Assembly: GCF_024169515.1 (NCBI RefSeq)
Contig: NZ_JAMKCQ010000001.1
Location: 1,736,001-1,800,000 of the forward strand
Reading direction: 5' to 3'
Source: Erwinia aphidicola
GTDB taxonomy: Bacteria > Pseudomonadota > Gammaproteobacteria > Enterobacterales > Enterobacteriaceae
Length of the DNA stretch: 64,000 bases
A program made the translations under genes and the position numbers. The notes under the pieces were generated by a model. The model saw only the letters and a list, made by a program, of their open reading frames with translations, was not told the DNA's origin and ran no database searches. Every line of letters begins with the position of its first letter. The stretch's first letter is position 1. Shown here one piece after another: positions 44,997 to 55,779 of the stretch.

Positions 44997-46370
44997 ATGC
45001 TGCAACAGACAACCGAATGGGACCTGCCGCTCATTCAGAAATACAACACCGCCGGACCCCGCTACACCTCCTATCCGACCGCGCTGGAATTTAATCAGGA
45101 TTACGACGAGCAGGCCTTTCTCCAGGCTGCGGCGCGTTACCCCCAGCGGCCGCTGTCGCTCTATCTGCATATCCCGTTCTGCCACAAGCTGTGCTACTTC
45201 TGCGGCTGCAACAAGCAGGTCACACGCCAGCAGCACAAAGCCGATGAATATCTCGATGCGCTGGTGCTGGAGATAGCAGCCCGCGCGCCGCTGTTTTCGC
45301 AGCGCACCGTCAGCCAGATGCACTGGGGCGGCGGCACGCCGACCTTTCTTAATAAAGCGCAAATCAGCCGCCTGATGGACTGCCTGCATCAGCACTTCGC
45401 TTTCAGCCCACAGGCTGAGATCTCGATAGAGATCGACCCGCGCGAAATTGAGCTGGACGTGCTGGACCACCTGCGCCTCAAAGGCTTTAATCGCCTGAGC
45501 ATGGGGGTACAGGACTTCAACAAGGAGGTGCAGGAGAAGGTCAATCGCGTGCAGGATGAAGCGATGATCTTCGCCCTGATGGCGCGTGCGCGCCAGCTGG
45601 GATTTGCCTCTACCAACATTGACCTGATCTACGGCCTGCCGAAGCAGACGCCGGAGAGTTTTGCCTTCACGCTGCAAAAAGTCGCCGAGCTGAATCCCGA
45701 CCGCCTCAGCGTGTTCAACTATGCCCACATGCCTGCACTGTTTGCCGCCCAGCGTAAGATCCGCGAGGATGAGCTGCCGGATGCCGCGCAGAAGCTGGAG
45801 ATACTGCAGCAAACCATTGCCACGCTCACTTCGCAGGGCTACCAGTTTATCGGCATGGACCACTTTGCCCGTCACGATGATGAGCTGGCGGTGGCGCAGC
45901 GCAGCGGCAAACTGCACCGCAACTTCCAGGGATATACCACGCAGGGCGACAGCGACCTGCTGGGAATGGGCGTATCGGCAATCAGTATGATCGGCGACAG
46001 CTATGCACAGAATCACAAAGCGCTAAAAGAGTACTACGCGCAGGTTAAGCAGCAGGATACGGCCCTGTGGCGCGGGCTGCGGCTGAGTGAGGATGACTGC
46101 CTGCGCCGCGATGTAATCAAAAGCCTGATCTGCAACTTCGCGCTGTCGTTTAGTGAGATTGAACAGCGCTACGGCATCGACTTCCGCGACTATTTTGCCG
46201 AGGACCTCAGCGCCATGCTGCCGCTGATCGGCGACGGGCTGGTGGAATACCACGCCAACGGGCTTGTAGTGAGCGCTAAGGGACGATTGCTGATTAGGAA
46301 TATCTGCATGTGCTTCGACCGCTACCTGCGGGAGAAAGCGTCTGGCGCACGATTCTCAAGGGTGATCTGA
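44997..46370 (+). CDS. hemN: Oxygen-independent coproporphyrinogen III dehydrogenase
   Basis: Radical-SAM enzyme that oxidatively decarboxylates coproporphyrinogen III to protoporphyrinogen IX for anaerobic haem. The cluster motif CX3CX2C reads CHKLCYFC (C62, C66, C69), and GGGTPTFL binds SAM. A GTG at 44991 is in frame, but AGGA is 8 bases before the ATG at 44997, which gives 457 residues exactly as in E. coli. The C-terminus FSRVI is identical. Confidence 0.97.
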   Translation: MLQQTTEWDLPLIQKYNTAGPRYTSYPTALEFNQDYDEQAFLQAAARYPQRPLSLYLHIPFCHKLCYFCGCNKQVTRQQHKADEYLDALVLEIAARAPLFSQRTVSQMHWGGGTPTFLNKAQISRLMDCLHQHFAFSPQAEISIEIDPREIELDVLDHLRLKGFNRLSMGVQDFNKEVQEKVNRVQDEAMIFALMARARQLGFASTNIDLIYGLPKQTPESFAFTLQKVAELNPDRLSVFNYAHMPALFAAQRKIREDELPDAAQKLEILQQTIATLTSQGYQFIGMDHFARHDDELAVAQRSGKLHRNFQGYTTQGDSDLLGMGVSAISMIGDSYAQNHKALKEYYAQVKQQDTALWRGLRLSEDDCLRRDVIKSLICNFALSFSEIEQRYGIDFRDYFAEDLSAMLPLIGDGLVEYHANGLVVSAKGRLLIRNICMCFDRYLREKASGARFSRVI

Positions 46371-46398
46371 TCGGGCGGCTAGAGAAGTGCAGGATGAT

Positions 46399-46428
46399 GT
46401 AGGGGCGGACCTTTTTTCGGTCCGCCCG
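46399..46428 (+). repeat. GTAGGG-headed palindromic repeat, copy 5
   Basis: GTAGGGGCGGACC pairs over 9 bases with GGTCCGCCC (46419-46427) around a loop of six Ts and a C. It lies between the convergent ends of hemN and glnG and may act as a terminator. Its stem equals that of copy 3. Confidence 0.78.
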
Positions 46429-46445
46429 GATGGCTTAACCGCCGG

Positions 46446-47855
46446 TTATTCCATTCCCAACTCTTTCAGCTTGCGGGTCAGGGTATTACGCCCCCAGCCG
46501 AGCAAACGAGCGGCTTCCTGCTTATGCCCCTGCGTGTGACGCAGCGCGGTGGTCAGCAGCGTGCGCTCCATCTCCGGCTGAGCTTCCGACAGCAGGTTTT
46601 GATGACCGGAACGCAGCGCGCGGTCGGCCCACTGTGCCAGCAGCGTGGCCCAGCTGTCCGGCAGCGACTGTACCGGGTTTTCCGGCGTCGAGGTCTCAAA
46701 CAGCTCCGGCGGCAGATCCTGAATCAACACTTCCTGACCGGCAGCCATCACCGTCAGCCAGCGGCAGGTGTTCTCCAGCTGGCGCACGTTACCGGACCAG
46801 TGCAGGCGGGTCAGCGCCGTTTCGGTTTCCGGATGCAGAATTTTCGCCTCCACGCCCAGTTCACGAGCGGCAACCTGCAGGAAGTAACGTGCCAGGCGCG
46901 GAATATCTTCACGACGTTCACGCAGCGGCGGCAGGTGTACGCGGATCACGTTCAGGCGGTGGAATAAGTCCTCACGGAATTTCCCCTCCTGCACGCGCAG
47001 CTCCAGGTTCTGGTGGGTTGCGGCAATAATACGCACGTCCACTTTCACCGGCGCATAGCCGCCCACGCGATAGAACTGACCATCGGCCAGCACGCGCAGC
47101 AGACGAGTCTGTACATCCAGCGGCATATCACCGATTTCATCGAGGAACAGCGTGCCGCCGTCGGCCTGCTCAAAACGGCCCTGACGGATCTGATTCGCGC
47201 CGGTAAATGCGCCTTTCTCATGGCCAAACAGTTCGGATTCAATCAGATCTTTGGGAATGGCCGCCATATTCAGCGCAATAAACGGCGCCTTGGCGCGCGG
47301 GCTGTGGCGGTGCAGGGCATGAGCGACCAGTTCTTTACCCGTACCGGACTCGCCGTTAATCAACACGCTGATCGATGAGCGCGACAGCCGGCCGATAATA
47401 CGGAACACATCCTGCATCGCCGGGGCTTCACCGATAATATCGGTGGTCGGCCCGCTGACCGGCTGGTTACGCGGCTGCTGCTGCTCCTGATAGTGGCTGA
47501 TGGCACGCTCAACCAGCGCCACCGCTTCATCGATATCAAACGGTTTAGGCAGGTAGTCAAACGCGCCCTGCTGGTAAGCGCTCACCGCCGCGTCCAGATC
47601 TGAGTGCGCGGTCATAATGATCACCGGCAGCATCGGGTGGCGTTGTTTAATCTGCTTCAGTAGCGCCAGTCCGTCCATGCCGGGCATACGAATGTCTGAC
47701 AGTAATACATCTGGGGTCTTAGTGGCGAGGGCTTCCAGCACCTCGTTCGCGCTGTCAAAAGTCGCGCAGCTCAAACCGGCTCCAGTGAGCGCACGTTCGA
47801 GCACCCAGCGGATGGAGCTATCGTCATCGACGATCCAAACTATCCCTCGTTGCAT
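46446..47855 (-). CDS. glnG: Nitrogen regulator NtrC
   Basis: Sigma-54 enhancer-binding response regulator for nitrogen limitation. 469 residues, as in E. coli. Receiver with D54 ([12 protein letters not shown]), AAA+ domain with [15 protein letters not shown] and the sigma-54 contact loop GAFTGA, C-terminal Fis-type helix-turn-helix ([20 protein letters not shown]). Its sites are visible upstream of glnL and glnA. Seven bases after glnL. Confidence 0.98.
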   Translation of the reverse strand: MQRGIVWIVDDDSSIRWVLERALTGAGLSCATFDSANEVLEALATKTPDVLLSDIRMPGMDGLALLKQIKQRHPMLPVIIMTAHSDLDAAVSAYQQGAFDYLPKPFDIDEAVALVERAISHYQEQQQPRNQPVSGPTTDIIGEAPAMQDVFRIIGRLSRSSISVLINGESGTGKELVAHALHRHSPRAKAPFIALNMAAIPKDLIESELFGHEKGAFTGANQIRQGRFEQADGGTLFLDEIGDMPLDVQTRLLRVLADGQFYRVGGYAPVKVDVRIIAATHQNLELRVQEGKFREDLFHRLNVIRVHLPPLRERREDIPRLARYFLQVAARELGVEAKILHPETETALTRLHWSGNVRQLENTCRWLTVMAAGQEVLIQDLPPELFETSTPENPVQSLPDSWATLLAQWADRALRSGHQNLLSEAQPEMERTLLTTALRHTQGHKQEAARLLGWGRNTLTRKLKELGME

Positions 47856-47862
47856 AGAAACC

Positions 47863-48912
47863 TCACTGGCGAATAGGCAGGTAAACCGAGAATTCAGTAT
47901 GTCCGGGCCAGCTGTTGAACTCTATTTTTCCCGAATGCTGGTCGATCAGGCTGCGGGCGATGGATAACCCCAGCCCGGTGCCGCCTTCGCGGCCGCTCAC
48001 CATTGGGTAAAACAGCGTGTCCTGTAGCTGCGCCGGAATGCCCGGGCCGTCATCTTCAATATCGATGCGTGCCACCAGGCGATAGCGCGTACCGTGCAGG
48101 GTTAACTGAAACGCCGTGCGGGTACGTAAAGTAATGGTGCCGCCTTCTTCACCCAACGCCTGTAACGCGTTGCGGACGACATTCAAAAGGACTTGTTCTA
48201 TCTGATCCGGGTCGTGCGGCAGCTCCGGCAGGCTTGGGTCGTAATCACGGATTAACGACACATTGTCCGGCAGCTCCATCGACACCAGATTGACCACGCG
48301 TTCAGCGACCTGATGGATGCTCTGGGTGACGTGCATCCCCGGCTGTTGCGGGCCAAGCAGACGGTCAACCAGATTGCGCAGGCGATCGGCCTGTTCAATG
48401 ATGACCTTGGTATATTCGGTTAACGACGGGTCGGGCAGGGCTTTGGCCAGCAGCTGTGCTGCGCCGCGCAGTCCCCCCAGCGGGTTTTTAATTTCGTGTG
48501 CCAGACCGCGGACTAAATCCCGTGCTGCCACCTGTTGTGCATGCTGCAGCTGTTCCTGGCTGAGCCTGCGCTGGTTATCCATCGGAGCCATTTCCAGCAG
48601 AATCAAACCTTCGGGCAGACGTTGCGCGGTGAGCGACATAATGTGCGCACGGCTGTCGACCACCAGGGTCACTTCGCTATCGGTAAAGCCCTGTCCGGCA
48701 TCCAGACTTTCGAGCATCACCTCAATATTCAGGGAAAAATAACCCATCAGTTCCGGCAGGGGCGTACCAAACAGCTTGCGGGAACTCTGTGCCAGCAGTT
48801 GCTGAGCCGCAGGGTTGGCGTAATGAACCACCAACTCGTTATCAACCAGTAAAATACTGTTGATCAGTGAATTGAGAATCTGCCCAGCATCGGGCAGCGT
48901 GCCAGTTGCCAT
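47863..48912 (-). CDS. glnL: Nitrogen sensor kinase NtrB
   Basis: Soluble kinase/phosphatase for NtrC, switched by the PII protein. 349 residues: PAS domain, phosphoacceptor segment [16 protein letters not shown] (near residue 139), ATP boxes [20 protein letters not shown] and [12 protein letters not shown]. It follows glnA after a partial terminator and its own NtrC-bound promoter. Confidence 0.98.
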   Translation of the reverse strand: MATGTLPDAGQILNSLINSILLVDNELVVHYANPAAQQLLAQSSRKLFGTPLPELMGYFSLNIEVMLESLDAGQGFTDSEVTLVVDSRAHIMSLTAQRLPEGLILLEMAPMDNQRRLSQEQLQHAQQVAARDLVRGLAHEIKNPLGGLRGAAQLLAKALPDPSLTEYTKVIIEQADRLRNLVDRLLGPQQPGMHVTQSIHQVAERVVNLVSMELPDNVSLIRDYDPSLPELPHDPDQIEQVLLNVVRNALQALGEEGGTITLRTRTAFQLTLHGTRYRLVARIDIEDDGPGIPAQLQDTLFYPMVSGREGGTGLGLSIARSLIDQHSGKIEFNSWPGHTEFSVYLPIRQ

Positions 48913-48938
48913 TACAGCGTTCTCCTGAGTAATTTATC

Positions 48939-48955
48939 TGCACCAGATTGGTGCA
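48939..48955. promoter_or_regulatory. NtrC-binding site upstream of glnL
   Basis: TGCACCAGATTGGTGCA is a perfect 7+3+7 palindrome and fits the NtrC consensus. It lies 27-43 bases before glnL, where E. coli NtrC represses the glnL promoter. Confidence 0.9.
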
Positions 48956-49005
48956 TTATAGTCATGCAACCCGGAAATCGTCGTCCTGACGTTGAATTCG
49001 TGGAG

Positions 49006-49030
49006 AAAAAAGCCCATCCGAAGATGGGCT
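49006..49030 (-). terminator. Terminator/attenuator between glnA and glnL
   Basis: On the minus strand AGCCCATC-TTCG-GATGGGCT (8 pairs, UUCG loop) is followed by Ts. It lies about 30 bases after the glnA stop and should lower read-through into glnLG, as in E. coli. Confidence 0.9.
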
Positions 49031-49061
49031 GAAAAGTTTCCACGGCAACAAATAAAACCAA

Positions 49062-50471
49062 TTAAACGCTGTAGTACAGTTCGAACTCAACCGGGTGCGG
49101 AGTCATACGAATGCGGTCAATTTCTGCCTTACGCAGTTCGATGTACGCTTCGATGGCATCGTCAGTGAACACGCCACCACGGGTCAGGAACTCGCGGTCT
49201 TCGTTCAGTGCAGCCAGAGCTTCGTCCAGAGAACCTGCAACTTTTGGAATCTCAGCTTCTTCTTCCGGTGGCAGGTCGTACAGGTTTTTGTCCATAGCAT
49301 CGCCAGGGTGGATCTTGTTGATGATGCCGTCCAGGCCAGCCATCAGCAGTGCAGCGAAGCACAGGTATGGGTTAGCCGCTGGATCCGGGAAGCGCGCTTC
49401 GATACGACGTGCTTTCGGGCTGGCAACCACAGGGATACGGATAGAAGCAGAACGGTTACGGGCAGAGTAAGCCAGCATAACTGGCGCTTCGTAGCCTGGG
49501 ACCAGACGCTTGTAAGAGTTGGTAGTCGGGTTCGCCAGGGCGTTGATCGCTTTAGCGTGCTTGATCACACCGCCGATGTAGAACAGTGCCATTTCAGACA
49601 GGCCGCCGTATTTGTCGCCAGCGAACAGGTTGGTGCCGCCTTTCGACAGAGACATGTGGCAGTGCATACCAGAACCGTTATCACCGAACATTGGCTTAGG
49701 CATGAAGGTCGCGGTTTTGCCGTAGGCGTGAGCGACGTTGTGAACCACATATTTGTAGATCTGAATTTCGTCAGCTTTTTTGGTCATGGTGTTGAAGCGG
49801 GTTGCCACTTCGTTCTGACCCGCGGTCGCCACTTCGTGGTGGTGAGCTTCAACCACCAGGCCCATCTGCTCCATGGTCAGACACATAGCAGAGCGGATAT
49901 CCTGTGATGAGTCGACCGGTGGCACTGGGAAGTAACCGCCTTTCAGACCTGGACGGTGGCCTTTGTTGCCGCCTTCATAGGCTTTACCGGAGTTCCAGTA
50001 AGCTTCAACGTCGTCGATAGCGACATGGGAACCGGAAGTGCTGCTGCCGAAACGGATATCGTCAAACAGGAAGAACTCGGGTTCTGGTCCAAACAGCACG
50101 GTGTCCGCGATGCCGGAAGAGCGCAGGAAATCTTCAGCGCGTTTAGCGATAGAGCGTGGGTCACGATCGTAGCCCTGCATGGTGCCTGGCTCGAGGATGT
50201 CACAACGGATGATCAGAGTGGAATCTTCGAAGAACGGGTCAAGGACAGCGGTGGTTGCGTCAGGCATCAGAACCATGTCTGATTCGTTGATACCTTTCCA
50301 GCCACCAATCGAGGAGCCGTCAAACATTTTGCCTTCTTCGAAGAAGTCAGCATTAACCTGATGAGCGGGGATAGTCACGTGCTGCTCTTTACCTTTGGTA
50401 TCGGTAAAACGCAGATCAACAAATTTGACTTCGTGCTCGTTCATCATCGACAGAACGTGTTCAGCGGACAT
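49062..50471 (-). CDS. glnA: Glutamine synthetase
   Basis: ATP-dependent ammonia assimilation; dodecamer controlled by adenylylation. From the ATG at 50471 ([20 protein letters not shown]) there are 469 residues, the E. coli length; the longer frame to 50495 is rejected. The adenylylation tyrosine lies in [12 protein letters not shown] (residue 397 by family), and the metal/ATP segments [13 protein letters not shown] and [13 protein letters not shown] are intact. Confidence 0.99.
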   Translation of the reverse strand: MSAEHVLSMMNEHEVKFVDLRFTDTKGKEQHVTIPAHQVNADFFEEGKMFDGSSIGGWKGINESDMVLMPDATTAVLDPFFEDSTLIIRCDILEPGTMQGYDRDPRSIAKRAEDFLRSSGIADTVLFGPEPEFFLFDDIRFGSSTSGSHVAIDDVEAYWNSGKAYEGGNKGHRPGLKGGYFPVPPVDSSQDIRSAMCLTMEQMGLVVEAHHHEVATAGQNEVATRFNTMTKKADEIQIYKYVVHNVAHAYGKTATFMPKPMFGDNGSGMHCHMSLSKGGTNLFAGDKYGGLSEMALFYIGGVIKHAKAINALANPTTNSYKRLVPGYEAPVMLAYSARNRSASIRIPVVASPKARRIEARFPDPAANPYLCFAALLMAGLDGIINKIHPGDAMDKNLYDLPPEEEAEIPKVAGSLDEALAALNEDREFLTRGGVFTDDAIEAYIELRKAEIDRIRMTPHPVEFELYYSV

Positions 50472-50619
50472 ACTTAACTCTCCTGGATTTGTCATTGTCG
50501 TCGTGGTTAGAGATCTTCACGGTGCGCTTTGCGTTTCGCCGCGCTTACTCCGATAATAAAGATCTCTGACAAGCTTACAACCGTTGTGGAAACTGGCATT
50601 TTTTGCTTGTTAGAGTAAT

Positions 50620-50636
50620 TGCGAAATCTATGCCAA
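50620..50636 (-). promoter_or_regulatory. Sigma-54 promoter glnAp2
   Basis: On the minus strand TTGGCATAGATTTCGCA has the -24 GG and -12 GC separated by 10 bases. The predicted start is near 50609. The NtrC palindromes upstream are centred at about -109 and -141, the same geometry as E. coli glnAp2. Confidence 0.92.
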
Positions 50637-50709
50637 CTTTTTTATTTTCCGAAAAAAGCGCTATGATGCGCCCTCTCGTGAGACGAGGACTGCACCACGA
50701 TGGAAGTCG

Positions 50710-50758
50710 CGCACCATTTTGGTGCCATTGGCTGATAAATGGGCACTGTTTTGGTGCA
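50710..50758 (-). promoter_or_regulatory. Two NtrC enhancer sites of glnA
   Basis: Site 1 GCACCATTTTGGTGC (core 50711-50725) and site 2 GGCACTGTTTTGGTGCA (50742-50758) are centred 32 bases apart, three helical turns, which allows cooperative NtrC binding. The remaining gap to typA (50759-50905) contains the typA promoter region but no gene. Confidence 0.9.
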
Positions 50759-50905
50759 ATTTTTCGTCACAGTGCAAGCTTTGCACTGAAAATGGCTATA
50801 AAAGCAATCCGAACAGTTATCTTTATATGAAATTTGTGATCCTGTTCAGTCCTTCGATTAATCCGTGTACAATAGCGCGCTATTTCTAATGCCTGAGGCA
50901 AAGCT

Positions 50906-52729
50906 GTGATCGAAAATTTGCGTAACATCGCCATTATTGCCCACGTTGACCATGGTAAAACTACCCTGGTTGATAAGTTGCTACAGCAGTCCGGGACCTT
51001 TGATGCCCGCACCGAAGCGACCGAACGCGTAATGGACTCCAACGATTTGGAGAAAGAGCGTGGGATTACCATCCTCGCAAAAAACACCGCCATTAAATGG
51101 AACGACTATCGCATCAACATCGTTGATACCCCAGGACACGCCGACTTCGGCGGTGAGGTAGAGCGTGTAATGTCGATGGTTGACTCGGTGCTGCTGGTTG
51201 TGGATGCAATGGATGGCCCAATGCCGCAAACCCGCTTCGTGACCAAAAAAGCCTTCGCTAATGGTCTGAAGCCGATCGTGGTAATCAACAAAGTTGACCG
51301 CCCTGGCGCACGTCCTGACTGGGTTGTTGATCAGGTCTTTGACCTGTTCGTTAACCTGGATGCGACCGACGAGCAGCTCGACTTCCCGATTATCTATGCT
51401 TCAGCCCTGAACGGTATTGCAGGTCTGGATCACGCGGATATGGCGGAAGATATGACCCCGCTGTACGAAGCGATCGTGAAACACGTTTCTCCACCACAGG
51501 TTGAGCTGGAAGCCCCGCTGCAGATGCAAATCTCCCAGCTGGACTACAACAACTACCTGGGTGTTATCGGTATCGGCCGCATCAAACGCGGTAAAGTGCG
51601 TCCTAACCAGCAGGTTACGATCATCGATAGCGAAGGCAAAACCCGTAACGGTAAAGTCGGTAAAGTGCTGGGCCACATGGGTCTGGAGCGTATCGAATCT
51701 GCTGAAGCGGAAGCGGGCGACATCATCGCCATCACCGGTCTGGGCGAGCTGAACATCTCTGACACCATCTGCGACACGCAGAATGTGGAAGCGCTGCCAG
51801 CCCTGAGCGTTGATGAACCAACCGTAACCATGTTCTTCTGCGTTAACACCTCTCCGTTCTGCGGTAAAGAAGGTAAGTATGTGACTTCACGTCAGATCCT
51901 TGACCGTCTGAACAAGGAGCTGGTGCATAACGTGGCACTGCGTGTTGAAGAAACCCCGGACGCCGACGCCTTCCGCGTTTCAGGCCGTGGTGAACTTCAC
52001 CTGTCAGTTCTGATCGAAAACATGCGTCGTGAAGGTTTCGAACTGGCGGTATCCCGTCCGAAAGTTATCTTCCGTGAATTCGAAGGCCGCAAGCAGGAGC
52101 CATTCGAAAACGTGACCCTCGACATCGAAGAACAGCACCAGGGTTCTGTGATGCAGGCGATGGGTGAGCGTAAAGGCGACATGAAAAACATGGACCCGGA
52201 TGGCAAAGGCCGTGTGCGTCTTGATTATGTTATTCCAAGCCGTGGCCTGATCGGCTTCCGTAACGAATTCATGACCATGACTTCCGGTACCGGTCTGCTG
52301 TACTCCACCTTCAGCCACTACGACGACGTTCGTCCGGGCGAAGTGGGCCAGCGTCAGAACGGCGTGCTGATCTCTAACGGTCAGGGTAAAGCGGTAGCCT
52401 TCGCCCTGTTCGGTCTGCAGGACCGCGGCAAGCTGTTCCTCGGTCATGGTGCTGAAGTGTATGAAGGCCAGATCATCGGTATTCACTCACGTTCAAACGA
52501 CCTGACCGTTAACTGCCTGACCGGTAAGAAGCTGACCAACATGCGTGCTTCCGGTACTGACGAAGCCACCACGCTGGTTCCGGCACAGAAGATGTCCCTT
52601 GAGCAGGCGCTTGAGTTCATCGATGATGACGAACTGGTAGAAGTGACTCCACAGTCTGTGCGTATTCGTAAACGTCACCTGACTGAAAACGACCGTAAAC
52701 GCGCAACCCGCGGTCCTAAAGAAGCGTAA
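50906..52729 (+). CDS. typA: Ribosome-associated GTPase TypA/BipA
   Basis: EF-G-like translational GTPase needed for 50S assembly at low temperature and stress. 607 residues, starting at a GTG ([20 protein letters not shown]) as the family alignment demands. G1 [10 protein letters not shown]3 [12 protein letters not shown]4 NKVD; C-terminal ribosome-binding region [20 protein letters not shown]. Divergent from glnA. Confidence 0.98.
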   Translation: MIENLRNIAIIAHVDHGKTTLVDKLLQQSGTFDARTEATERVMDSNDLEKERGITILAKNTAIKWNDYRINIVDTPGHADFGGEVERVMSMVDSVLLVVDAMDGPMPQTRFVTKKAFANGLKPIVVINKVDRPGARPDWVVDQVFDLFVNLDATDEQLDFPIIYASALNGIAGLDHADMAEDMTPLYEAIVKHVSPPQVELEAPLQMQISQLDYNNYLGVIGIGRIKRGKVRPNQQVTIIDSEGKTRNGKVGKVLGHMGLERIESAEAEAGDIIAITGLGELNISDTICDTQNVEALPALSVDEPTVTMFFCVNTSPFCGKEGKYVTSRQILDRLNKELVHNVALRVEETPDADAFRVSGRGELHLSVLIENMRREGFELAVSRPKVIFREFEGRKQEPFENVTLDIEEQHQGSVMQAMGERKGDMKNMDPDGKGRVRLDYVIPSRGLIGFRNEFMTMTSGTGLLYSTFSHYDDVRPGEVGQRQNGVLISNGQGKAVAFALFGLQDRGKLFLGHGAEVYEGQIIGIHSRSNDLTVNCLTGKKLTNMRASGTDEATTLVPAQKMSLEQALEFIDDDELVEVTPQSVRIRKRHLTENDRKRATRGPKEA

Positions 52730-52747
52730 TTCTTCTTTAGTCTTGTT

Positions 52748-52778
52748 ATGGGCCGGAGCTCTTCCGGCCCATCGTTTT
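52748..52778 (+). terminator. Rho-independent terminator after typA
   Basis: ATGGGCCGGA (52748-52757) pairs over 10 bases with TCCGGCCCAT (52763-52772), then CGTTTTA. About 18 bases after the typA stop. Confidence 0.88.
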
Positions 52779-52875
52779 ACCTGCTACTTCCCCGCAGTTT
52801 TTCAATTTCCCCTCCTGTTCAGCCTCCCGTTTTACGGCTAGAGTGAATACCTCACCGGAACAAAAGGAGATGGCC

Positions 52876-53478
52876 ATGCTGTATATCTTTGATTTGGGTA
52901 ACGTCATTGTTGATATTGATTTCAACCGGGTTCTTGGTGTCTGGAGCGATTTAAGCCGCGTGCCGCTGGCCGAACTGCGAAATCGTTTCCACATGGGCGA
53001 GAGCTTTCACCAGCACGAACGCGGTGAAATCAGCGATGAAGTCTTCGCGCAAAAAATGTCTGACGAGTTAGGCTTGTCGCTAAGTTTTGAACAGTTCGCG
53101 GTCGGCTGGCAGGAAGTGTTTGTCGGCGTGCGCCCGGAAGTGATCGCCATTATGAATAAACTGCGTGAGCAGGGCGATCGCGTGGTGATCCTGTCGAACA
53201 CTAATCGCCTGCACTGTAATTTTTGGCCGTCGCAGTACCCGGAAGTGCAGCAAGCCGCTGATAAAGTCTACCTTTCCCAGGAGATGGGGCTACGCAAGCC
53301 GGACAAGAAAATTTATGAGCGCTTGCTAAATGAGGAAGAGACCTCAGCTCAGGAGGCTATCTTCTTTGATGATAATCTGGAAAACATCGAAGGAGCGCGT
53401 GCTGTCGGCATTCACAGCCTGCATATTACCGATGCCAACGTTATCCCGGCATTCTTCGCCGACCGTATTAAAACATGA
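52876..53478 (+). CDS. yihX: HAD-family alpha-D-glucose 1-phosphate phosphatase YihX
   Basis: HAD-superfamily phosphatase that in E. coli hydrolyses alpha-glucose 1-phosphate (HAD4). From the ATG at 52876 ([16 protein letters not shown]) there are 200 residues; AGGAG is 6 bases upstream, so the longer frame from 52843 is rejected. Motif I DLGNVIVD with nucleophile D6, motif II LSNTNR, motif [14 protein letters not shown]. Overlaps yihY by 4 bases. In E. coli a sulfoquinovose gene cluster separates typA from yihX; here it is absent. Confidence 0.95.
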   Translation: MLYIFDLGNVIVDIDFNRVLGVWSDLSRVPLAELRNRFHMGESFHQHERGEISDEVFAQKMSDELGLSLSFEQFAVGWQEVFVGVRPEVIAIMNKLREQGDRVVILSNTNRLHCNFWPSQYPEVQQAADKVYLSQEMGLRKPDKKIYERLLNEEETSAQEAIFFDDNLENIEGARAVGIHSLHITDANVIPAFFADRIKT

Positions 53479-54347
53479 GTTTACTCAATCACTATCGCCA
53501 CCGCGGGCGGGCATTCTGGTCGTGGATCAAACTGCTGTGGCAGCGCATTGACGAAGATGGCATGACGATACTGGCCGGGCACCTGGCCTATGTTTCGCTG
53601 CTGTCGCTGGTGCCGTTAATTGCCGTGGTCTTTGCGCTGTTCGCCGCATTCCCGATGTTTTCGGACGTCAGCGTGCAGCTCAAGAACTTCGTGTTTAACA
53701 ACTTTGTCCCGGCCGCCGGGGCGACTATCCAGAACTATCTGGAGCAGTTCGTCGCCAACGTCAGCAAAATGACGGCGGTCGGCGTGGGCGGCCTGGTGTT
53801 CACCGCGCTGCTGTTGATGTACTCCATCGACACCGCGCTCAACGTTATCTGGCGCAGCAAACGCAAACGGCCGCTGGTTTACTCCTTCGCGGTGTACTGG
53901 ATGATCCTGACGCTCGGACCCCTGCTGGCCGGTGCCAGTCTGGCAATCAGCTCCTATCTGCTGTCGCTGCACTGGGCAACGGTCAGCGGCGTCAGCGGGC
54001 TGGTGGATATGGGGCTGCGCATCTTCCCTCTGCTGCTGTCGATCCTCTCCTTCTGGCTGCTGTACAGCATTGTACCGACCATTCAGGTGGCAGGGCGCGA
54101 TGCGCTTATCGGCGCGGTGGTGGCCGGATTGCTCTTCGAGTTGGGGAAAAAGGGCTTTGCGCTGTATGTTACGATGTTCCCCTCGTACCAGTTAATTTAC
54201 GGCGTGCTTGCCGTTATTCCCATCCTGTTCCTGTGGGTGTACTGGACGTGGTGTATCGTTCTATTAGGGGCGGAAATTACCGCCACGCTGGGTGATTACC
54301 GCCAGCTGAAACAAGAAGAACAAGAAAGAGAAAACGAGGAATCATGA
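53475..54347 (+). CDS. yihY: YihY/BrkB-family inner membrane protein
   Basis: UPF0761 protein of 290 residues, the E. coli length, with about six membrane helices and the family motifs [16 protein letters not shown] and [20 protein letters not shown]. Formerly called RNase BN by mistake; function unknown. The C-terminus is charged ([11 protein letters not shown]). Overlaps both neighbours by 4 bases. Confidence 0.94.
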   Translation: MSLLNHYRHRGRAFWSWIKLLWQRIDEDGMTILAGHLAYVSLLSLVPLIAVVFALFAAFPMFSDVSVQLKNFVFNNFVPAAGATIQNYLEQFVANVSKMTAVGVGGLVFTALLLMYSIDTALNVIWRSKRKRPLVYSFAVYWMILTLGPLLAGASLAISSYLLSLHWATVSGVSGLVDMGLRIFPLLLSILSFWLLYSIVPTIQVAGRDALIGAVVAGLLFELGKKGFALYVTMFPSYQLIYGVLAVIPILFLWVYWTWCIVLLGAEITATLGDYRQLKQEEQERENEES

Positions 54348-54781
54348 TTGCATTAATTCAACGGGCACTTTCTGCCAGCGTCACGGTAGCGGGCGAAACT
54401 GTTGGTGAGATTGGGCCGGGATTACTGATCCTGCTCGGGGTGGAAAAAGAAGATAGCCGGGAGAGCGCGCGCAAACTGGTCGATAAAGTGCTGGGTTACC
54501 GTATTTTTGGCGACGAAAATGACAAAATGAATCTGAACGTACAGCAGGCCGGGGGCAGCGTGCTGGTGGTGTCGCAGTTCACGCTAGCAGCAGACACCAA
54601 AAAAGGGATGCGCCCGAGCTTCTCCGGCGGGGCCGCCCCGGAGGTTGCCGAAGAGCTGTATGACTACTTCACCGCCTGCTGTCGTGAAAAAGGGATTGCC
54701 ACGCAAACCGGGCGTTTTGCCGCCGACATGAAAGTGGCGCTGGTCAACGATGGTCCCGTCACCTTCTGGCTGCAGGTTTGA
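54344..54781 (+). CDS. dtd: D-aminoacyl-tRNA deacylase
   Basis: Removes D-amino acids and glycine mischarged on tRNA. 145 residues; the catalytic-site motifs [17 protein letters not shown] and the C-terminal Gly-cis-Pro segment NDGPVTFWL are intact. Start overlaps the yihY stop (ATGA). Confidence 0.97.
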   Translation: MIALIQRALSASVTVAGETVGEIGPGLLILLGVEKEDSRESARKLVDKVLGYRIFGDENDKMNLNVQQAGGSVLVVSQFTLAADTKKGMRPSFSGGAAPEVAEELYDYFTACCREKGIATQTGRFAADMKVALVNDGPVTFWLQV

Positions 54782-55779
54782 CGCAGCTGGCCGAGCGGCA
54801 AAGGAATGGCCTGACGGGCTCAGACAGAGAGAACCATTTTATGTATCACCTCCGCGTACCTGAAACCGCAGAAGAGCTAGATACCTACTACCAGTTCCGC
54901 TGGGAGATGCTGCGTAAGCCGCTGCACCAGCCGCTGGGGTCCGAGCGTGACGCCTGGGATGCGCTGGCGCATCATCAGATGGTGGTGGATGAACACGGCG
55001 ACCCGGTTGCCGTTGGCCGCCTCTATATCAATGCCGATAACGAAGCCGCAATCCGCTTCCTCGCCGTTCATCCCTCGGTGCAGGGCAAAGGGCTGGGTAC
55101 GCTGGTGGCGATGACGCTGGAGTCTGTCGCGCGCCAGGAAGGGGTAAAGCGCGTGGTGTGCAGCGCGCGCGAAGATGCAGTGGAGTTCTTCTCCAAGCTG
55201 GGCTACCTCAATCAGGGGGAGATCACCGCGCCGCAAACCACGCCAGTACGGCACTTCCTGATGATCAAACCGGTAGTGACGCTGGACGACATCCTGCACC
55301 GTGCCGACTGGTGCGGGCAGCTGCAGCAGGCGTGGTACGAACATATCCCACTGAGCGAAAAGATGGGCGTGCGTATTCTGCAATATACCGGGCAGAAGTT
55401 TATTACCACCATGCCGGAAACCGGCAATCAGAACCCGCACCATACGCTGTTTGCCGGTAGCCTGTTCTCGCTGGCGACGCTGACCGGCTGGGGCTTAATC
55501 TGGCTGCTGCTGCGCGAGCGTCATCTCGGCGGCACCATTATCCTCGCCGATGCGCATATTCGCTACAGCAAGCCGATTACCGGCAAGCCGGGGGCGATTG
55601 CCGACCTTGGCTCGCTGAGCGGCGACCTTGACCGCCTGGCGCGCGGGCGTAAAGCCCGCGTGCAGCTGGAGGTGGAGCTGTTCGGCAATGATGAATCCGG
55701 TGCGGTATTTGAAGGGGTGTATATGGTGCTGCCCGCCGATCCCGACGGGCCACTGGAGGAAGGGGGCTGCGGCGTTTAA
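54778..55779 (+). CDS. fabY: FabY, acetoacetyl-ACP-related fatty acid initiation protein (YiiD)
   Basis: Two-domain protein: an N-terminal GNAT acetyltransferase fold ([35 protein letters not shown]) and a C-terminal hot-dog thioesterase-like domain ([20 protein letters not shown]). In E. coli FabY supports fatty acid synthesis when FabH is lacking. The frame starts at a TTG inside the dtd stop (MTQLAER, like E. coli MSQLPGL); an ATG at 54841 (MYHLRVPET) is the alternative start. 333 residues from the TTG. It converges with rluF by a 4-base overlap. Confidence 0.93.
   Translation: MTQLAERQRNGLTGSDRENHFMYHLRVPETAEELDTYYQFRWEMLRKPLHQPLGSERDAWDALAHHQMVVDEHGDPVAVGRLYINADNEAAIRFLAVHPSVQGKGLGTLVAMTLESVARQEGVKRVVCSAREDAVEFFSKLGYLNQGEITAPQTTPVRHFLMIKPVVTLDDILHRADWCGQLQQAWYEHIPLSEKMGVRILQYTGQKFITTMPETGNQNPHHTLFAGSLFSLATLTGWGLIWLLLRERHLGGTIILADAHIRYSKPITGKPGAIADLGSLSGDLDRLARGRKARVQLEVELFGNDESGAVFEGVYMVLPADPDGPLEEGGCGV

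Noticed and set aside
44808..46016. 402-codon minus-strand frame opposite hemN
   Set aside because: Shadow frame caused by codon bias; hemN aligns fully on the plus strand.
50594..50608. Plus-strand TGGCATTTTTTGCTT as a second sigma-54 promoter toward typA
   Set aside because: GG and GC are 8 bases apart, not 10, and typA is not a known sigma-54 gene.
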